Shown here piece after piece: positions 1-6,666 of a stretch of DNA of 12,205 bases. Position 1 is the first letter of the stretch, and every line of letters begins with the position of its first letter. Location: positions 1-12,205 of the forward strand of contig JAITDK010000088.1 of assembly GCA_031282605.1 (NCBI GenBank), in the 5' to 3' direction. This stretch comes from Oscillospiraceae bacterium (lineage in GTDB: Bacteria; Bacillota; Clostridia; Christensenellales; Aristaeellaceae). The notes beneath the pieces are model-generated. The model saw only the letters and a list, made by a program, of their open reading frames with translations. It made no database searches and was not told the DNA's origin. Both the position numbers and the translations under genes were made by a program.

Positions 1-2021
1 AGGTTTCCGTCGTATGTCGCGGATGATGTTTGGGCGGCGGCGGACTGGGTTAACCGCGCCATCATCGCGTCGCGCTGCTCAGGCGTGAGCGCGGCCAGCT
101 GTGCCTTCTGCTCATCGGTCAGCAGGGATAGATCGGGCACGACCGCGCTGGCCGAGGCCGCTGTGCGAAACACCTTGCCCGAGAATACGTCGACGTCCTG
201 ATTTTCCAGCTGCGCTTTCGCTACCTCGCTTTCCCTGACGGCGTCCATCAGATAATCCATCAGCGCCGGGGTATAGCCTATCGCCCCGTTTGACGAAACC
301 ATCCCGGTATCCGACGACGCGCGCAGCACGCCGACCACCTTCAACTCCGCAGCCGCGTCGACTACCGATTTCATATACTCATCGTCCGACCCGCGATCCG
401 TCCATACTTCGCCGTTGCGCTCGAACACGTCCGTCGGCGCGACCAGCTTGAACCTCAGGCCCATCAACTCGTCATATGTGTATACGGACTGCTCGACGTT
501 TACAGCCTTGCCTGACGCGGCGTCCATCATAAGGCTGGTTATCTCCGAGGGATCCCTAAGTCCCAGCGAGAACAGCTGGTAGTCGCTGATCTCGTTATGT
601 TCGTCCACGAGTACGGCGACCTCGTCCCATTCGCACGGCATACGCCCGGCAAGCACGGTGAACTGCGACTCCAGCACGCCGTCGTCGTCGATCAATCGCT
701 TCCACGCGCTCGATTCGCTCACGGCGGCGCTGTTAAGGGAGGCCATGCCCGACGCTCTGGACGGCGTCATCTGTTCCATCATTTGGCTCGGCTCCAGCTT
801 GACCGGACCGGACGACGTGTCCGCCTTGTAGACGATCAGCGGCGTGTCATACTGGTATTGTATATCGTATGCCTGAAGCGCGGCCTCCTCGTTCCCGTCC
901 AGGAATGTCTTGAACGACGCGAGATCGTTCGCGCTTATCTGGCTGCTCATGCTGGACAGCATGCTGCCCATTACGTCCTTGGAGTATACCTTATCCATAT
1001 CGTGCTTGCCCGCGTTCTCGCGCAAGCTGGCCATCGTGGTAAGCAGCGCGCCCAGTTCCATGCTGGCGCTGTTGATGACGATGGGGTAACTGGACATGGC
1101 GTCGCGCTCAATCCCGGCGATATACGCCTGCATGCCGTTGGACATAGACAGTATCAGCGCGATGCCTATGATGCCTATGCTTCCCGCGAATCCGGTTAGC
1201 AGCGTGCGCGCCTTCTTCGTCATAAGGTTGTTTAAGCTCAGCGACAGCGCGGTCAGCATAGTCATCGGCTTCTTGCGGTTGCGCTTCTCCTTCAATTTCC
1301 CTTGAGCGCCGTCCTGACGTGTGATGGGACGCGCGGTGTGCCCGTTATACGGATTGGTGTCGCTGATAACCCTGCCGTCGAGCAGGCGAACGATGCGGTT
1401 CGCGTACTTTTCCGCCAGGTCGGGGTTATGCGTGACCATGATCACCAGGCGATCCTTGGATATCTCTTTCAGTATATCCATTACCTGCACGCTGGTTTCG
1501 GTATCCAGCGCGCCGGTCGGTTCGTCGGCCAGCAGAATCTCCGGATCGTTGACCAAAGCGCGGGCTATCGCGACGCGCTGCATCTGCCCGCCGGAGAGCT
1601 GGTTGGGCTTCTTACGCATCTGGTCGCTAAGGCCGACCTTAGTCAGCGCCTCGGCGGCGCGCTTCTTCCGCTCGGCAGGCGACACGCCCGACAGCGTCAG
1701 CGCCAGTTCCACGTTCGACAGCACGGACTGGTGCGGGATCAGGTTGTACGACTGGAACACGAACCCTATCGCCTTGTTGCGATATATGTCCCAGTCGCCG
1801 TCCTTGTATTCCTTAGTGGATACGCCGTCGATGGCCATGTCGCCGCTGGTGTAGCGATCCAAACCGCCGATGATGTTGAGCAGCGTCGTCTTCCCGCAGC
1901 CTGACGGACCGAACACCGCCACGAATTCACTCCTGCGGAATTCTATGTCGACGTCCCGCAGGGCTGGTATCACCGCGTCGCCGGCGCTGTAGTTCTTTAC
2001 GATCCGGGTAAGCTTGAGCAT
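1..2021 (-). CDS. ABC transporter, fused ATP-binding and FtsX/MacB-type permease (C-terminus beyond window)
   Basis: The reading frame runs from ATG at 2021 off the window edge: 673 codons and no stop. An AAGGAGG ribosome site ends about 8 nt before the ATG. Residues 1-220 are a complete ABC ATPase: Walker A GPSGCGKT (38-45), Q-loop Q90, signature LSGGQ (142-146), Walker B ILLADE (162-167), D-loop GALD (170-173) and switch H198. A basic linker (242-251, 269-272) leads to a first transmembrane helix at about 271-293. Then comes an extracytoplasmic domain of at least 375 residues, larger than that of MacB. Near the window edge (634-655) it has a helical stretch with repeated LT-EQ motifs. Known: such exporters belong to the LolD/MacB-FtsX mechanotransmission group, which moves peptides or lipoproteins or acts in envelope stress. 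The remaining three permease helices should lie beyond position 1. It diverges from a two-component system that probably controls it. The substrate cannot be read from sequence. Confidence 0.9.
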   Translation of the reverse strand, partial: MLKLTRIVKNYSAGDAVIPALRDVDIEFRRSEFVAVFGPSGCGKTTLLNIIGGLDRYTSGDMAIDGVSTKEYKDGDWDIYRNKAIGFVFQSYNLIPHQSVLSNVELALTLSGVSPAERKKRAAEALTKVGLSDQMRKKPNQLSGGQMQRVAIARALVNDPEILLADEPTGALDTETSVQVMDILKEISKDRLVIMVTHNPDLAEKYANRIVRLLDGRVISDTNPYNGHTARPITRQDGAQGKLKEKRNRKKPMTMLTALSLSLNNLMTKKARTLLTGFAGSIGIIGIALILSMSNGMQAYIAGIERDAMSSYPIVINSASMELGALLTTMASLRENAGKHDMDKVYSKDVMGSMLSSMSSQISANDLASFKTFLDGNEEAALQAYDIQYQYDTPLIVYKADTSSGPVKLEPSQMMEQMTPSRASGMASLNSAAVSESSAWKRLIDDDGVLESQFTVLAGRMPCEWDEVAVLVDEHNEISDYQLFSLGLRDPSEITSLMMDAASGKAVNVEQSVYTYDELMGLRFKLVAPTDVFERNGEVWTDRGSDDEYMKSVVDAAAELKVVGVLRASSDTGMVSSNGAIGYTPALMDYLMDAVRESEVAKAQLENQDVDVFSGKVFRTAASASAVVPDLSLLTDEQKAQLAALTPEQRDAMMARLTQSAAAQTSSATYDGN

Positions 2022-2067
2022 TGCGCATTCCTCCTTAGAGTATACTCATTCCTATTCATTCCTTTTC

Positions 2068-2096
2068 CTTTTACCTCGGGTATGATACAATGCCAA
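2068..2096 (-). promoter_or_regulatory. candidate sigma-A promoter for the ABC transporter
   Basis: On the minus strand TTGGCA (2096-2091; five of six matches to the -35 consensus) lies 17 nt from TAAAAG (2073-2068; four of six to the -10). Transcription would start about 40 nt before the ATG. The leader contains two AGGAATG repeats 10 nt apart and a 10-bp palindrome at 2038-2047 just before the ribosome site. An alternative -10, TATCAT (2087-2082), has no good -35. Confidence 0.4.
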
Positions 2097-2129
2097 CATA
2101 AACCAAAGATTAACTTTTAAGCCCCGCCA

Positions 2130-2150
2130 GTTTATCTTCAGTTGATCTTC
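2130..2150 (+). promoter_or_regulatory. direct repeats, candidate response-regulator operator
   Basis: GTTTATCTTC (2130-2139) and GTTGATCTTC (2141-2150) are direct repeats with an 11-bp period. They lie just upstream of the -10 element of the response-regulator gene, in the -35 region. A weaker copy (GATTAACTTT, 2108-2117) sits exactly two periods further upstream. Known: OmpR-family regulators bind as head-to-tail dimers to direct repeats spaced about one helical turn. Inferred: autoregulation by the adjacent regulator, and possibly control of the divergent ABC gene. Confidence 0.45.
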
Positions 2151-2153
2151 GCG

Positions 2154-2162
2154 TGGTATGAT
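2154..2162 (+). promoter_or_regulatory. extended -10 promoter element of the response-regulator operon
   Basis: TGGTATGAT is a TGn extended -10 followed by TATGAT (five of six matches to consensus). No good -35 lies 17 nt upstream; that place is taken by the direct repeats, which fits an activator-dependent promoter. Transcription would begin near 2168, leaving a very short leader before the GGAGGG ribosome site (2172-2177). Confidence 0.4.
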
Positions 2163-2183
2163 GCGCTTATCGGAGGGATCGCT

Positions 2184-2858
2184 ATGTTCAATATATTGGT
2201 TGTGGAGGACGACGTAAGCGCGCGGCGGTTTCTGGAGATAGTGCTCAAGGACGCCGGGTATCGCCCCTACTGCGCTGAAAACGCGCGCGAGGCGCTGGAT
2301 ATTCTAGCGAACAGTCACATCGACCTGATGATAACGGACATCATGATGCCGGGCATGGACGGGTATCAGCTGACGGAGGGGATACGCGACACCAACTCCA
2401 CTCTCCCTATACTGATGGTTACGGCCAAGGAAGCGCCCAGGGATCGCAAGCGGGGTTTCATAGTCGGTACGGATGATTATATGGTCAAGCCAGTCGACGA
2501 GGAAGAGATGCTGCTGCGGATAAAGGCTCTGCTTCGCCGCGCGCAGATCGTCAGCGAGCGGAAGATAACCGTCGGCGCGGTAACGCTGGCATACGACTCC
2601 CTGACCGTGACGCGCGGCCAGGAGCGGATCACCCTGCCCCAGAAGGAATTCCACCTGTTATACAAACTACTCAGTTACCCCAATATAATCTTCACGCGCA
2701 TACAGCTGATGGACGAGATATGGGGGGTTGATTCCGAAAGCGACGAACGCACGGTGAATGTGCATATCAATAGGCTGCGGGAACGGTTCTACGGCTGGCC
2801 TGAGTTCGAGATCGTAACCGTGCGCGGGCTGGGCTATAAGGCGGTGCGCGCTGAATGA
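2184..2858 (+). CDS. OmpR/PhoB-family response regulator
   Basis: A 224-residue DNA-binding response regulator, a normal length for the family. The receiver domain (1-120) has the acidic pocket E8/D9/D10, phosphoacceptor D52 in ITDIMMPGMDG, switch T80 and K102 in the VKP motif. The winged-helix output domain occupies about 128-222, with a recognition-helix segment resembling RTVNVHINRLRERF and a wing with VRGLGYK. I chose ATG 2184 because GGAGGG lies 6 nt upstream and the first residues then fit the beta-1 strand. A TTG 42 nt upstream is in frame but has no ribosome site and adds 14 residues foreign to the fold. Its stop overlaps the kinase start by 4 nt (ATGA), so the pair should be translationally coupled. 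The likely targets are its own operon and the divergent ABC exporter. Confidence 0.93.
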   Translation: MFNILVVEDDVSARRFLEIVLKDAGYRPYCAENAREALDILANSHIDLMITDIMMPGMDGYQLTEGIRDTNSTLPILMVTAKEAPRDRKRGFIVGTDDYMVKPVDEEEMLLRIKALLRRAQIVSERKITVGAVTLAYDSLTVTRGQERITLPQKEFHLLYKLLSYPNIIFTRIQLMDEIWGVDSESDERTVNVHINRLRERFYGWPEFEIVTVRGLGYKAVRAE

Positions 2859-3892
2859 GGAAGACGAATGGGAACATGTACACGATGTTCGTGACGCTGG
2901 TCGGTCTGATATTCGTCGTGCATGTGATAACGCTGCTTCTGGGCGCGATAGGGCTGTTTCTGCTGACGCGGATGGATGTGGTGGCGCGCCCGTTCCCTAT
3001 GCTGGGCGTATGCACCGTCGCGTTGAGCAGTTTGAGCATCGGCACGGTCATGAGCGTCATAGCGACGAAGACTATGACAAGACCGTTCCACGAGCTGGTC
3101 GACGCGACAAACAAGATAGCGGCGGGACGCTTCGACACCCGAATCGAGCTGCACGGCATCCGGGAAGCCGAACTGCTGGCCGATAGTTTCAACAAGATGG
3201 CCAAGGAACTGGGCGGCATCGAAACGCTGCGCAGCGACTTCATCCGCAACGTGGCGCATGAATTCAAAACGCCGGTAGCGTCTATAAAGGGTTTCGCGAA
3301 ACTGTTACGCAAGGATAATCTTAGTCCGGAGAGCCGAAACGAGTATATCGACATAATCATACGGGAGGCCGAACGGCTCGCGCAGCTGTCGAGCAACGTG
3401 CTGCTGCTGTCCAAACTGGAGAACCAGGAGATCGAGACGGACAGACATTCGTTCTTGCTGGACGAGCAGCTGCGTCGCGTCATACTGATGATGGAGCCGG
3501 AGTGGCGAAGGAAGCGCATCGGCGTGACCGCCGACCTGGACGAATGCGAGTACTGCGGCGGCGAGGAACTGCTAACTCAAGTATGGATCAATCTTATCGG
3601 CAACGCGATCAAGTTCACGCCGGACGGCGGCAGCGTGACCGTCACGCTGCGCTCAAGACCGGAACCGACGGTGCGCATCGCGGACGATGGAGTCGGCATG
3701 AGCGGCGAGACGATACAGCACATATTCGAGAAGTTCTACCAAGCAGATCCCTCGCGCAGCGTGAAGGGCAACGGTCTGGGTCTGCCGCTGGTCAAGCGGA
3801 TACTGGAAATGTCGGACGGCGGTATCACCGTGACCAGCGAGGAGGGCAAGGGGACGGAGGTAGTCGTAACGCTTGACAGGAGGGTTGGCTAG
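2855..3892 (+). CDS. sensor histidine kinase, intramembrane-sensing type
   Basis: A 345-residue membrane kinase, partner of the preceding regulator. Two helices (about 11-37 and 47-70) are separated by only about ten residues, so there is almost no extracytoplasmic sensor domain. A HAMP-like segment (71-120) leads to the HisKA helix with phosphoacceptor H135 (VAHEFKTP). The ATPase domain has N-box N246/N250 (INLIGNAIKF), G1 box DDGVG (277-281), F box FEKFY (291-295) and G2 box GNGLGL (305-310), so all catalytic boxes are present. Known: intramembrane-sensing kinases such as BceS and LiaS usually sense through partner membrane proteins, often ABC transporters. Inferred: the divergent exporter or the downstream membrane protein may be that partner. 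The gene ends with TAG directly followed, in the same frame, by the ATG of the next gene. Confidence 0.92.
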   Translation: MRKTNGNMYTMFVTLVGLIFVVHVITLLLGAIGLFLLTRMDVVARPFPMLGVCTVALSSLSIGTVMSVIATKTMTRPFHELVDATNKIAAGRFDTRIELHGIREAELLADSFNKMAKELGGIETLRSDFIRNVAHEFKTPVASIKGFAKLLRKDNLSPESRNEYIDIIIREAERLAQLSSNVLLLSKLENQEIETDRHSFLLDEQLRRVILMMEPEWRRKRIGVTADLDECEYCGGEELLTQVWINLIGNAIKFTPDGGSVTVTLRSRPEPTVRIADDGVGMSGETIQHIFEKFYQADPSRSVKGNGLGLPLVKRILEMSDGGITVTSEEGKGTEVVVTLDRRVG

Positions 3893-4573
3893 ATGGCAAG
3901 AGTGAGACGGAAAACCGAATGGAGCAAAGTCGCGTTCTGGTTCGTATTCATAACGCTGATACTGTCGATTGTGTACGCGGTGGTAAGAATCGTTCTGTCG
4001 CCGTCCGGAGCCGTCGACGGTATCGAGCATGACAAGATGAAGAGCGACTACGCGCTGATGCTGATTCAGTGCGTGCTGGGCGTGTGCGTTTTGTTCCTGC
4101 CTTCGGCGCTGGAGAGGAGGCTGAAGGTATCCATACCTCAACCCATGTATATAGCATTCATGATATTCATGTACTGCGCGATCTATTTGGGCGAGGTGCG
4201 GTCGTTCTATTACCGCATACCGTTCTGGGACTCGATACTGCACGCGTTCAGCGGGGCGATGCTGGGTGCGCTGGGGTTTGTGGTTATTCAGCTGCTGAAC
4301 GATCAAAAGGATGTTCGTGTTGAGCTAAGTCCGGCGTTCGTGTCGTTGTTCGCCTTTTGTTTCGGGCTGACGTGCGGCACAATCTGGGAGATATACGAGT
4401 TCACGTTTGACTGGCTGCTAAAGCTCAATATGCAGAAGTTTATGCTTGAGTCGGGCGAGGCGCTTACAGGGCAGGCCGCGTTACTGGACACAATGAAGGA
4501 TATTATAGTTGACGCCGCGGCGGCGTTCGCCGTGACGTTCGGGCCGTATTTTGCGAGGAAGGCGAAACGGTAA
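3893..4573 (+). CDS. polytopic membrane protein resembling YjdF/DUF2238
   Basis: A 226-residue protein with about six membrane helices (roughly 13-35, 53-72, 85-100, 113-136, 146-166 and 202-221). Polar and charged residues sit in conserved-looking places: D113, H117, S120 and G121 in WDSILHAFSGAMLG, E166 and E169 in WEIYEF, and D199-T200, D203 and D207 near the last helix. This pattern is what I remember of the YjdF/DUF2238 family, whose function is not established; the assignment is from memory. The ATG directly follows the kinase TAG with no gap and in the same frame. AGGAGG about 9 nt upstream, inside the kinase gene, supports an independent start. Being third in the operon, it may be an accessory to signalling or to the envelope response. 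It has no signal peptide apart from the first helix. Confidence 0.82.
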   Translation: MARVRRKTEWSKVAFWFVFITLILSIVYAVVRIVLSPSGAVDGIEHDKMKSDYALMLIQCVLGVCVLFLPSALERRLKVSIPQPMYIAFMIFMYCAIYLGEVRSFYYRIPFWDSILHAFSGAMLGALGFVVIQLLNDQKDVRVELSPAFVSLFAFCFGLTCGTIWEIYEFTFDWLLKLNMQKFMLESGEALTGQAALLDTMKDIIVDAAAAFAVTFGPYFARKAKR

Positions 4574-4578
4574 GGTGA

Positions 4579-4615
4579 ATGGGGAACGCCCCATCTGCCG
4601 CCGCGGCGGCAGATG
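4579..4615. repeat. overlapping palindromes just after the operon
   Basis: A perfect 24-nt palindrome (4592-4615; half-site CATCTGCCGCCG) starts 19 nt after the stop of the membrane-protein gene. A second hairpin, ATGGGG-AACG-CCCCAT (4579-4594), shares its last three bases, so the two folds compete. There is no T-run after either. This could be an mRNA-stabilising 3' structure, a repetitive extragenic palindrome or a protein-binding dyad. Confidence 0.5.
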
Positions 4616-4639
4616 AGGTTCGACAGGTTACGATATCAA

Positions 4640-4670
4640 GTGCAGCGAAGACGGTGCTGCACATTTTCCT
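4640..4670 (+). terminator. candidate intrinsic terminator of the two-component operon
   Basis: GTGCAGC (4640-4646) pairs perfectly with GCTGCAC (4656-4662) across a 9-nt loop and is followed by ATTTTCCT. The stem is short and the U-tract only four long, so strength is moderate. It is the only hairpin with a T-run on the plus strand in the 287-bp convergent gap, where I see no gene. Confidence 0.45.
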
Positions 4671-4759
4671 GGCAGCGGAACCGATTGCGACGTTGTGATG
4701 TTCGCCTCGGGCTTTGGGCGGCTCGTAGTGTTTGGAAGGCGTCGGATCGCAGAGAACAG

Positions 4760-4787
4760 CGCGCGATGCGGCAAGCCGCATCGCGCG
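4760..4787 (-). terminator. strong hairpin downstream of hisS, probable terminator
   Basis: CGCGCGATGCGGC (4760-4772) and GCCGCATCGCGCG (4775-4787) form a perfect 13-bp stem with a minimal loop. It lies 73 nt beyond the hisS stop. Read on the minus strand it is followed by CTGTTCTCT, a weak pyrimidine tract. It could also block plus-strand readthrough. The absence of a true T-run leaves open a different role, such as a repeated extragenic palindrome. Confidence 0.45.
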
Positions 4788-4860
4788 TCAAATCCTTAGC
4801 GGTACGGGGTATAGGCTGCGCTATTGAGCATGCCTGGATCAATCGCGAGTATCCCTATAT

Positions 4861-6126
4861 TCAATCCCCCATAACACTCCGCCGAACCGCCGCGATTACT
4901 TCATCTTGCGGGAGTTCGGCTTCGCTGTGGGCGGCGAGGTCGCGCAGCTTTACATTTCCACGCGCGGCCTCGTCTCCGCCCGTCACTATTAAGAGCGGCG
5001 CGCCCGTTTTGTCCGCGTACCGGAATTGCGCCTTGAGACTGCGACCCGCGTGATCTGTGTCCGCTTTGATCCCGGACTCCCGCAGTTCCTCAGTCAGTCT
5101 CAGCGCGTTCAGCCGATCGGACGCGCTGAGTGGCGCGACGTATACGTCCAACTGCCGCTCTGCTTCCGGCGCCGCTCCGCTGCCTTCCAACAGCCCTATC
5201 AGCCGCTCCAAACCCATCCCGAACCCAAATCCCGCCAGTTTCGGCCCGTCCAGCTGCTCGACCAGTCCGTCATACCGCCCGCCGCCGACTATTGTCGGCC
5301 CGCCCCCCGCCGGTATCACCTCAAACACGGTTCTTGTATAATAATCCAATCCGCGCACAATCCTCGGATCCACCTCGTACGGAATCCCTATCGCCTCTAG
5401 CGCTGCCTTCAATCCCTCGAAATGCCCCCTGCACTCGTCGCACAGGCAGTCCAGCGCAATCGGCGCGCCCTCAAGTTCCGCCTGACACGACCCTACCTTG
5501 CAATCCAATATCCTCAGCGGATTCTTCTCAAACCGCTGTCCGCACGTCTCGCACAACCGTCCAAGCCTCGGCTCTATGAATGCCCTCAACTTCTTGTGAT
5601 ACTCCGCCCTGCACGTCGGACACCCTATGCTGTTAATGTGCAGCGCCCAGTCGCGCACACCCAGTTTCCGTATTACACGCAGCGACAGCGCGATGACCTC
5701 CGCGTCGCACGTGGGCAGCGGCGCGCCGAATACCTCCGCCCCGAACTGGTGATGCTCGCGCATCCGACCCTTCTGCGGTGCCTCGTATCTGAATATCGGC
5801 GCGTTCAAATAGTACATCTTCACCGGCATCGGCCCGGATTGCATCCCCGCCTCCAGCATCGCGCGCACCGCGCCCGCCGTGCCTTCCGGTTTCAGGGTGA
5901 TCGACCGCCCGCCTTTGTCGTTAAACGTGTACATCTCTTTTTGCACGACGTCGGTAGTGTCGCCTACACCGCGCAGGAACAGTTCTGTGTGCTCGAATAC
6001 CGGCGTCCTCACCTCTCTGAATCCCGCCAGCGCGGCCGTCTCCCGCATCGCTTTCTCAACCGCCTGCCATACGCCGCTCCGATCCGGCAGCACGTCGTAA
6101 GTCCCTTTTGGCGCTTGTATCGCCAT
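4861..6126 (-). CDS. hisS: histidyl-tRNA synthetase
   Basis: A 421-residue class II aminoacyl-tRNA synthetase that charges tRNA-His in the cytoplasm. The N-terminus AIQAPKGTYDVLP is typical of HisRS. Motif 1 lies around 41-60, motif 2 is GRMREHHQFGAEVFG (120-134), the histidine-binding signature is RGLDYY (258-263), and motif 3 includes GFGMGLERL. The last ~95 residues are the anticodon-binding domain. Between motif 2 and the RGLDYY signature there are nine cysteines (169, 172, 192, 195, 209, 214, 227, 229, 232), several as C-x2-C pairs. Cysteines in this insert occur in some clostridial HisRS, but the count is high. ATG 6126 is preferred because AGGAG lies 8 nt upstream. An ATG at 6144 is in frame but has no ribosome site. 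It follows ftsK by 24 nt on the same strand, so it is probably co-transcribed. Confidence 0.95.
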   Translation of the reverse strand: MAIQAPKGTYDVLPDRSGVWQAVEKAMRETAALAGFREVRTPVFEHTELFLRGVGDTTDVVQKEMYTFNDKGGRSITLKPEGTAGAVRAMLEAGMQSGPMPVKMYYLNAPIFRYEAPQKGRMREHHQFGAEVFGAPLPTCDAEVIALSLRVIRKLGVRDWALHINSIGCPTCRAEYHKKLRAFIEPRLGRLCETCGQRFEKNPLRILDCKVGSCQAELEGAPIALDCLCDECRGHFEGLKAALEAIGIPYEVDPRIVRGLDYYTRTVFEVIPAGGGPTIVGGGRYDGLVEQLDGPKLAGFGFGMGLERLIGLLEGSGAAPEAERQLDVYVAPLSASDRLNALRLTEELRESGIKADTDHAGRSLKAQFRYADKTGAPLLIVTGGDEAARGNVKLRDLAAHSEAELPQDEVIAAVRRSVMGD

Positions 6127-6150
6127 TAGCCCCGCTCCTATCATTGTTTG

Positions 6151-6663
6151 TTATCGTTTCGGAAACATCCGCTTAAACTCATCGGCGCTTATCAGCACGT
6201 CGCGAGGTTTGGATCCCTCGCTCTGTGCGATGATACCGCGCCGCGCCATCTCATCTATCAGCCGTCCCGCCCGGGCATATCCCACCTTCAACCTCCGCTG
6301 CAACATGCTGATAGAGGCCTGGCCGCTCTCAATGACCATCTCCGCCGCTTCCTTCAGCAGCTCGTCGATGCTGGCGTCGTTCAAGTCCTCGTCGACAGGC
6401 GGTTCATCCCCATCATGCGCCAGGTAATCTATCACCGACGAAGAGTATTCCGGCTCGTGCCGCTGTTTGACGTAATCCACCACACGCGCCACCTCTTGAT
6501 CCGACACGAAGCAGCATTGCACGCGCAGCGGTTTGCCTCCGCCGGACGGCGCGTACAGCATGTCTCCGCGACCTATCAGCTTCTCAGCGCCCGCCGTGTC
6601 CAGGATCGTACGCGCGTCGACCTGGGAGGCCACCGCGAACGCGATTCTTGACGGAATGTTGCT
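6151..6663 (-). CDS. ftsK: C-terminal part of ftsK after the amber codon (motor end plus gamma domain)
   Basis: This continues the ftsK frame without shift for 170 residues (824-993) to TAA. It starts with SNIPSRIAFAVASQVDAR, completes the RecA-type motor (TILDTAGAEKLIGRGDMLY), and carries the gamma domain at about 921-988. That domain has a winged helix (about 938-964) that in FtsK/SpoIIIE reads chromosomal orientation sequences. It contains no further stop or frameshift and all core motifs are preserved, so any inactivation is recent, or the TAG is translated. A GTG at 6633 could formally start a 160-residue protein, but it lies inside a beta-strand of the motor and no ribosome site precedes it. 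I therefore do not regard it as a separate gene. The stop lies 24 nt before the hisS start. Confidence 0.85.
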   Translation of the reverse strand, partial: SNIPSRIAFAVASQVDARTILDTAGAEKLIGRGDMLYAPSGGGKPLRVQCCFVSDQEVARVVDYVKQRHEPEYSSSVIDYLAHDGDEPPVDEDLNDASIDELLKEAAEMVIESGQASISMLQRRLKVGYARAGRLIDEMARRGIIAQSEGSKPRDVLISADEFKRMFPKR

Positions 6664-6666
6664 CTA
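6664..6666 (-). other. in-frame amber codon at the conserved lysine of FtsK
   Basis: The codons read GTC ATT ACG GGC GTA ATA TAG AGC AAC ATT CCG. E. coli FtsK and B. subtilis SpoIIIE have lysine at the TAG position, so a single A-to-T change from AAG explains it. Possible causes are sequencing or assembly error, a recent null mutation, suppressor tRNA readthrough, or lineage recoding of TAG. Confidence 0.9.

Noticed and set aside
597..1904. Plus-strand open frames opposite the ABC transporter
   Set aside because: They are antisense shadows of a GC-rich gene whose minus-strand frame carries every ABC motif. They lack ribosome sites and family features.
2142..2183. TTG start extending the response regulator by 14 residues
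   Set aside because: It has no ribosome site, the extra residues precede the usual first strand, and the stretch contains the promoter element. ATG 2184 has GGAGGG at good spacing.
4613..5053. Plus-strand 146-residue frame running from the intergenic gap into hisS
   Set aside because: More than half is antisense to hisS, no ribosome site is present, and it crosses two terminator-like hairpins.
5422..6129. Plus-strand 235-residue frame opposite hisS
   Set aside because: It is antisense to a fully supported HisRS and its Arg/Pro-rich composition is typical of shadow frames.
6151..6633. Independent 160-residue gene starting at GTG 6633
   Set aside because: The GTG is an internal valine of the FtsK motor, no ribosome site precedes it, and the frame continues ftsK across the TAG.
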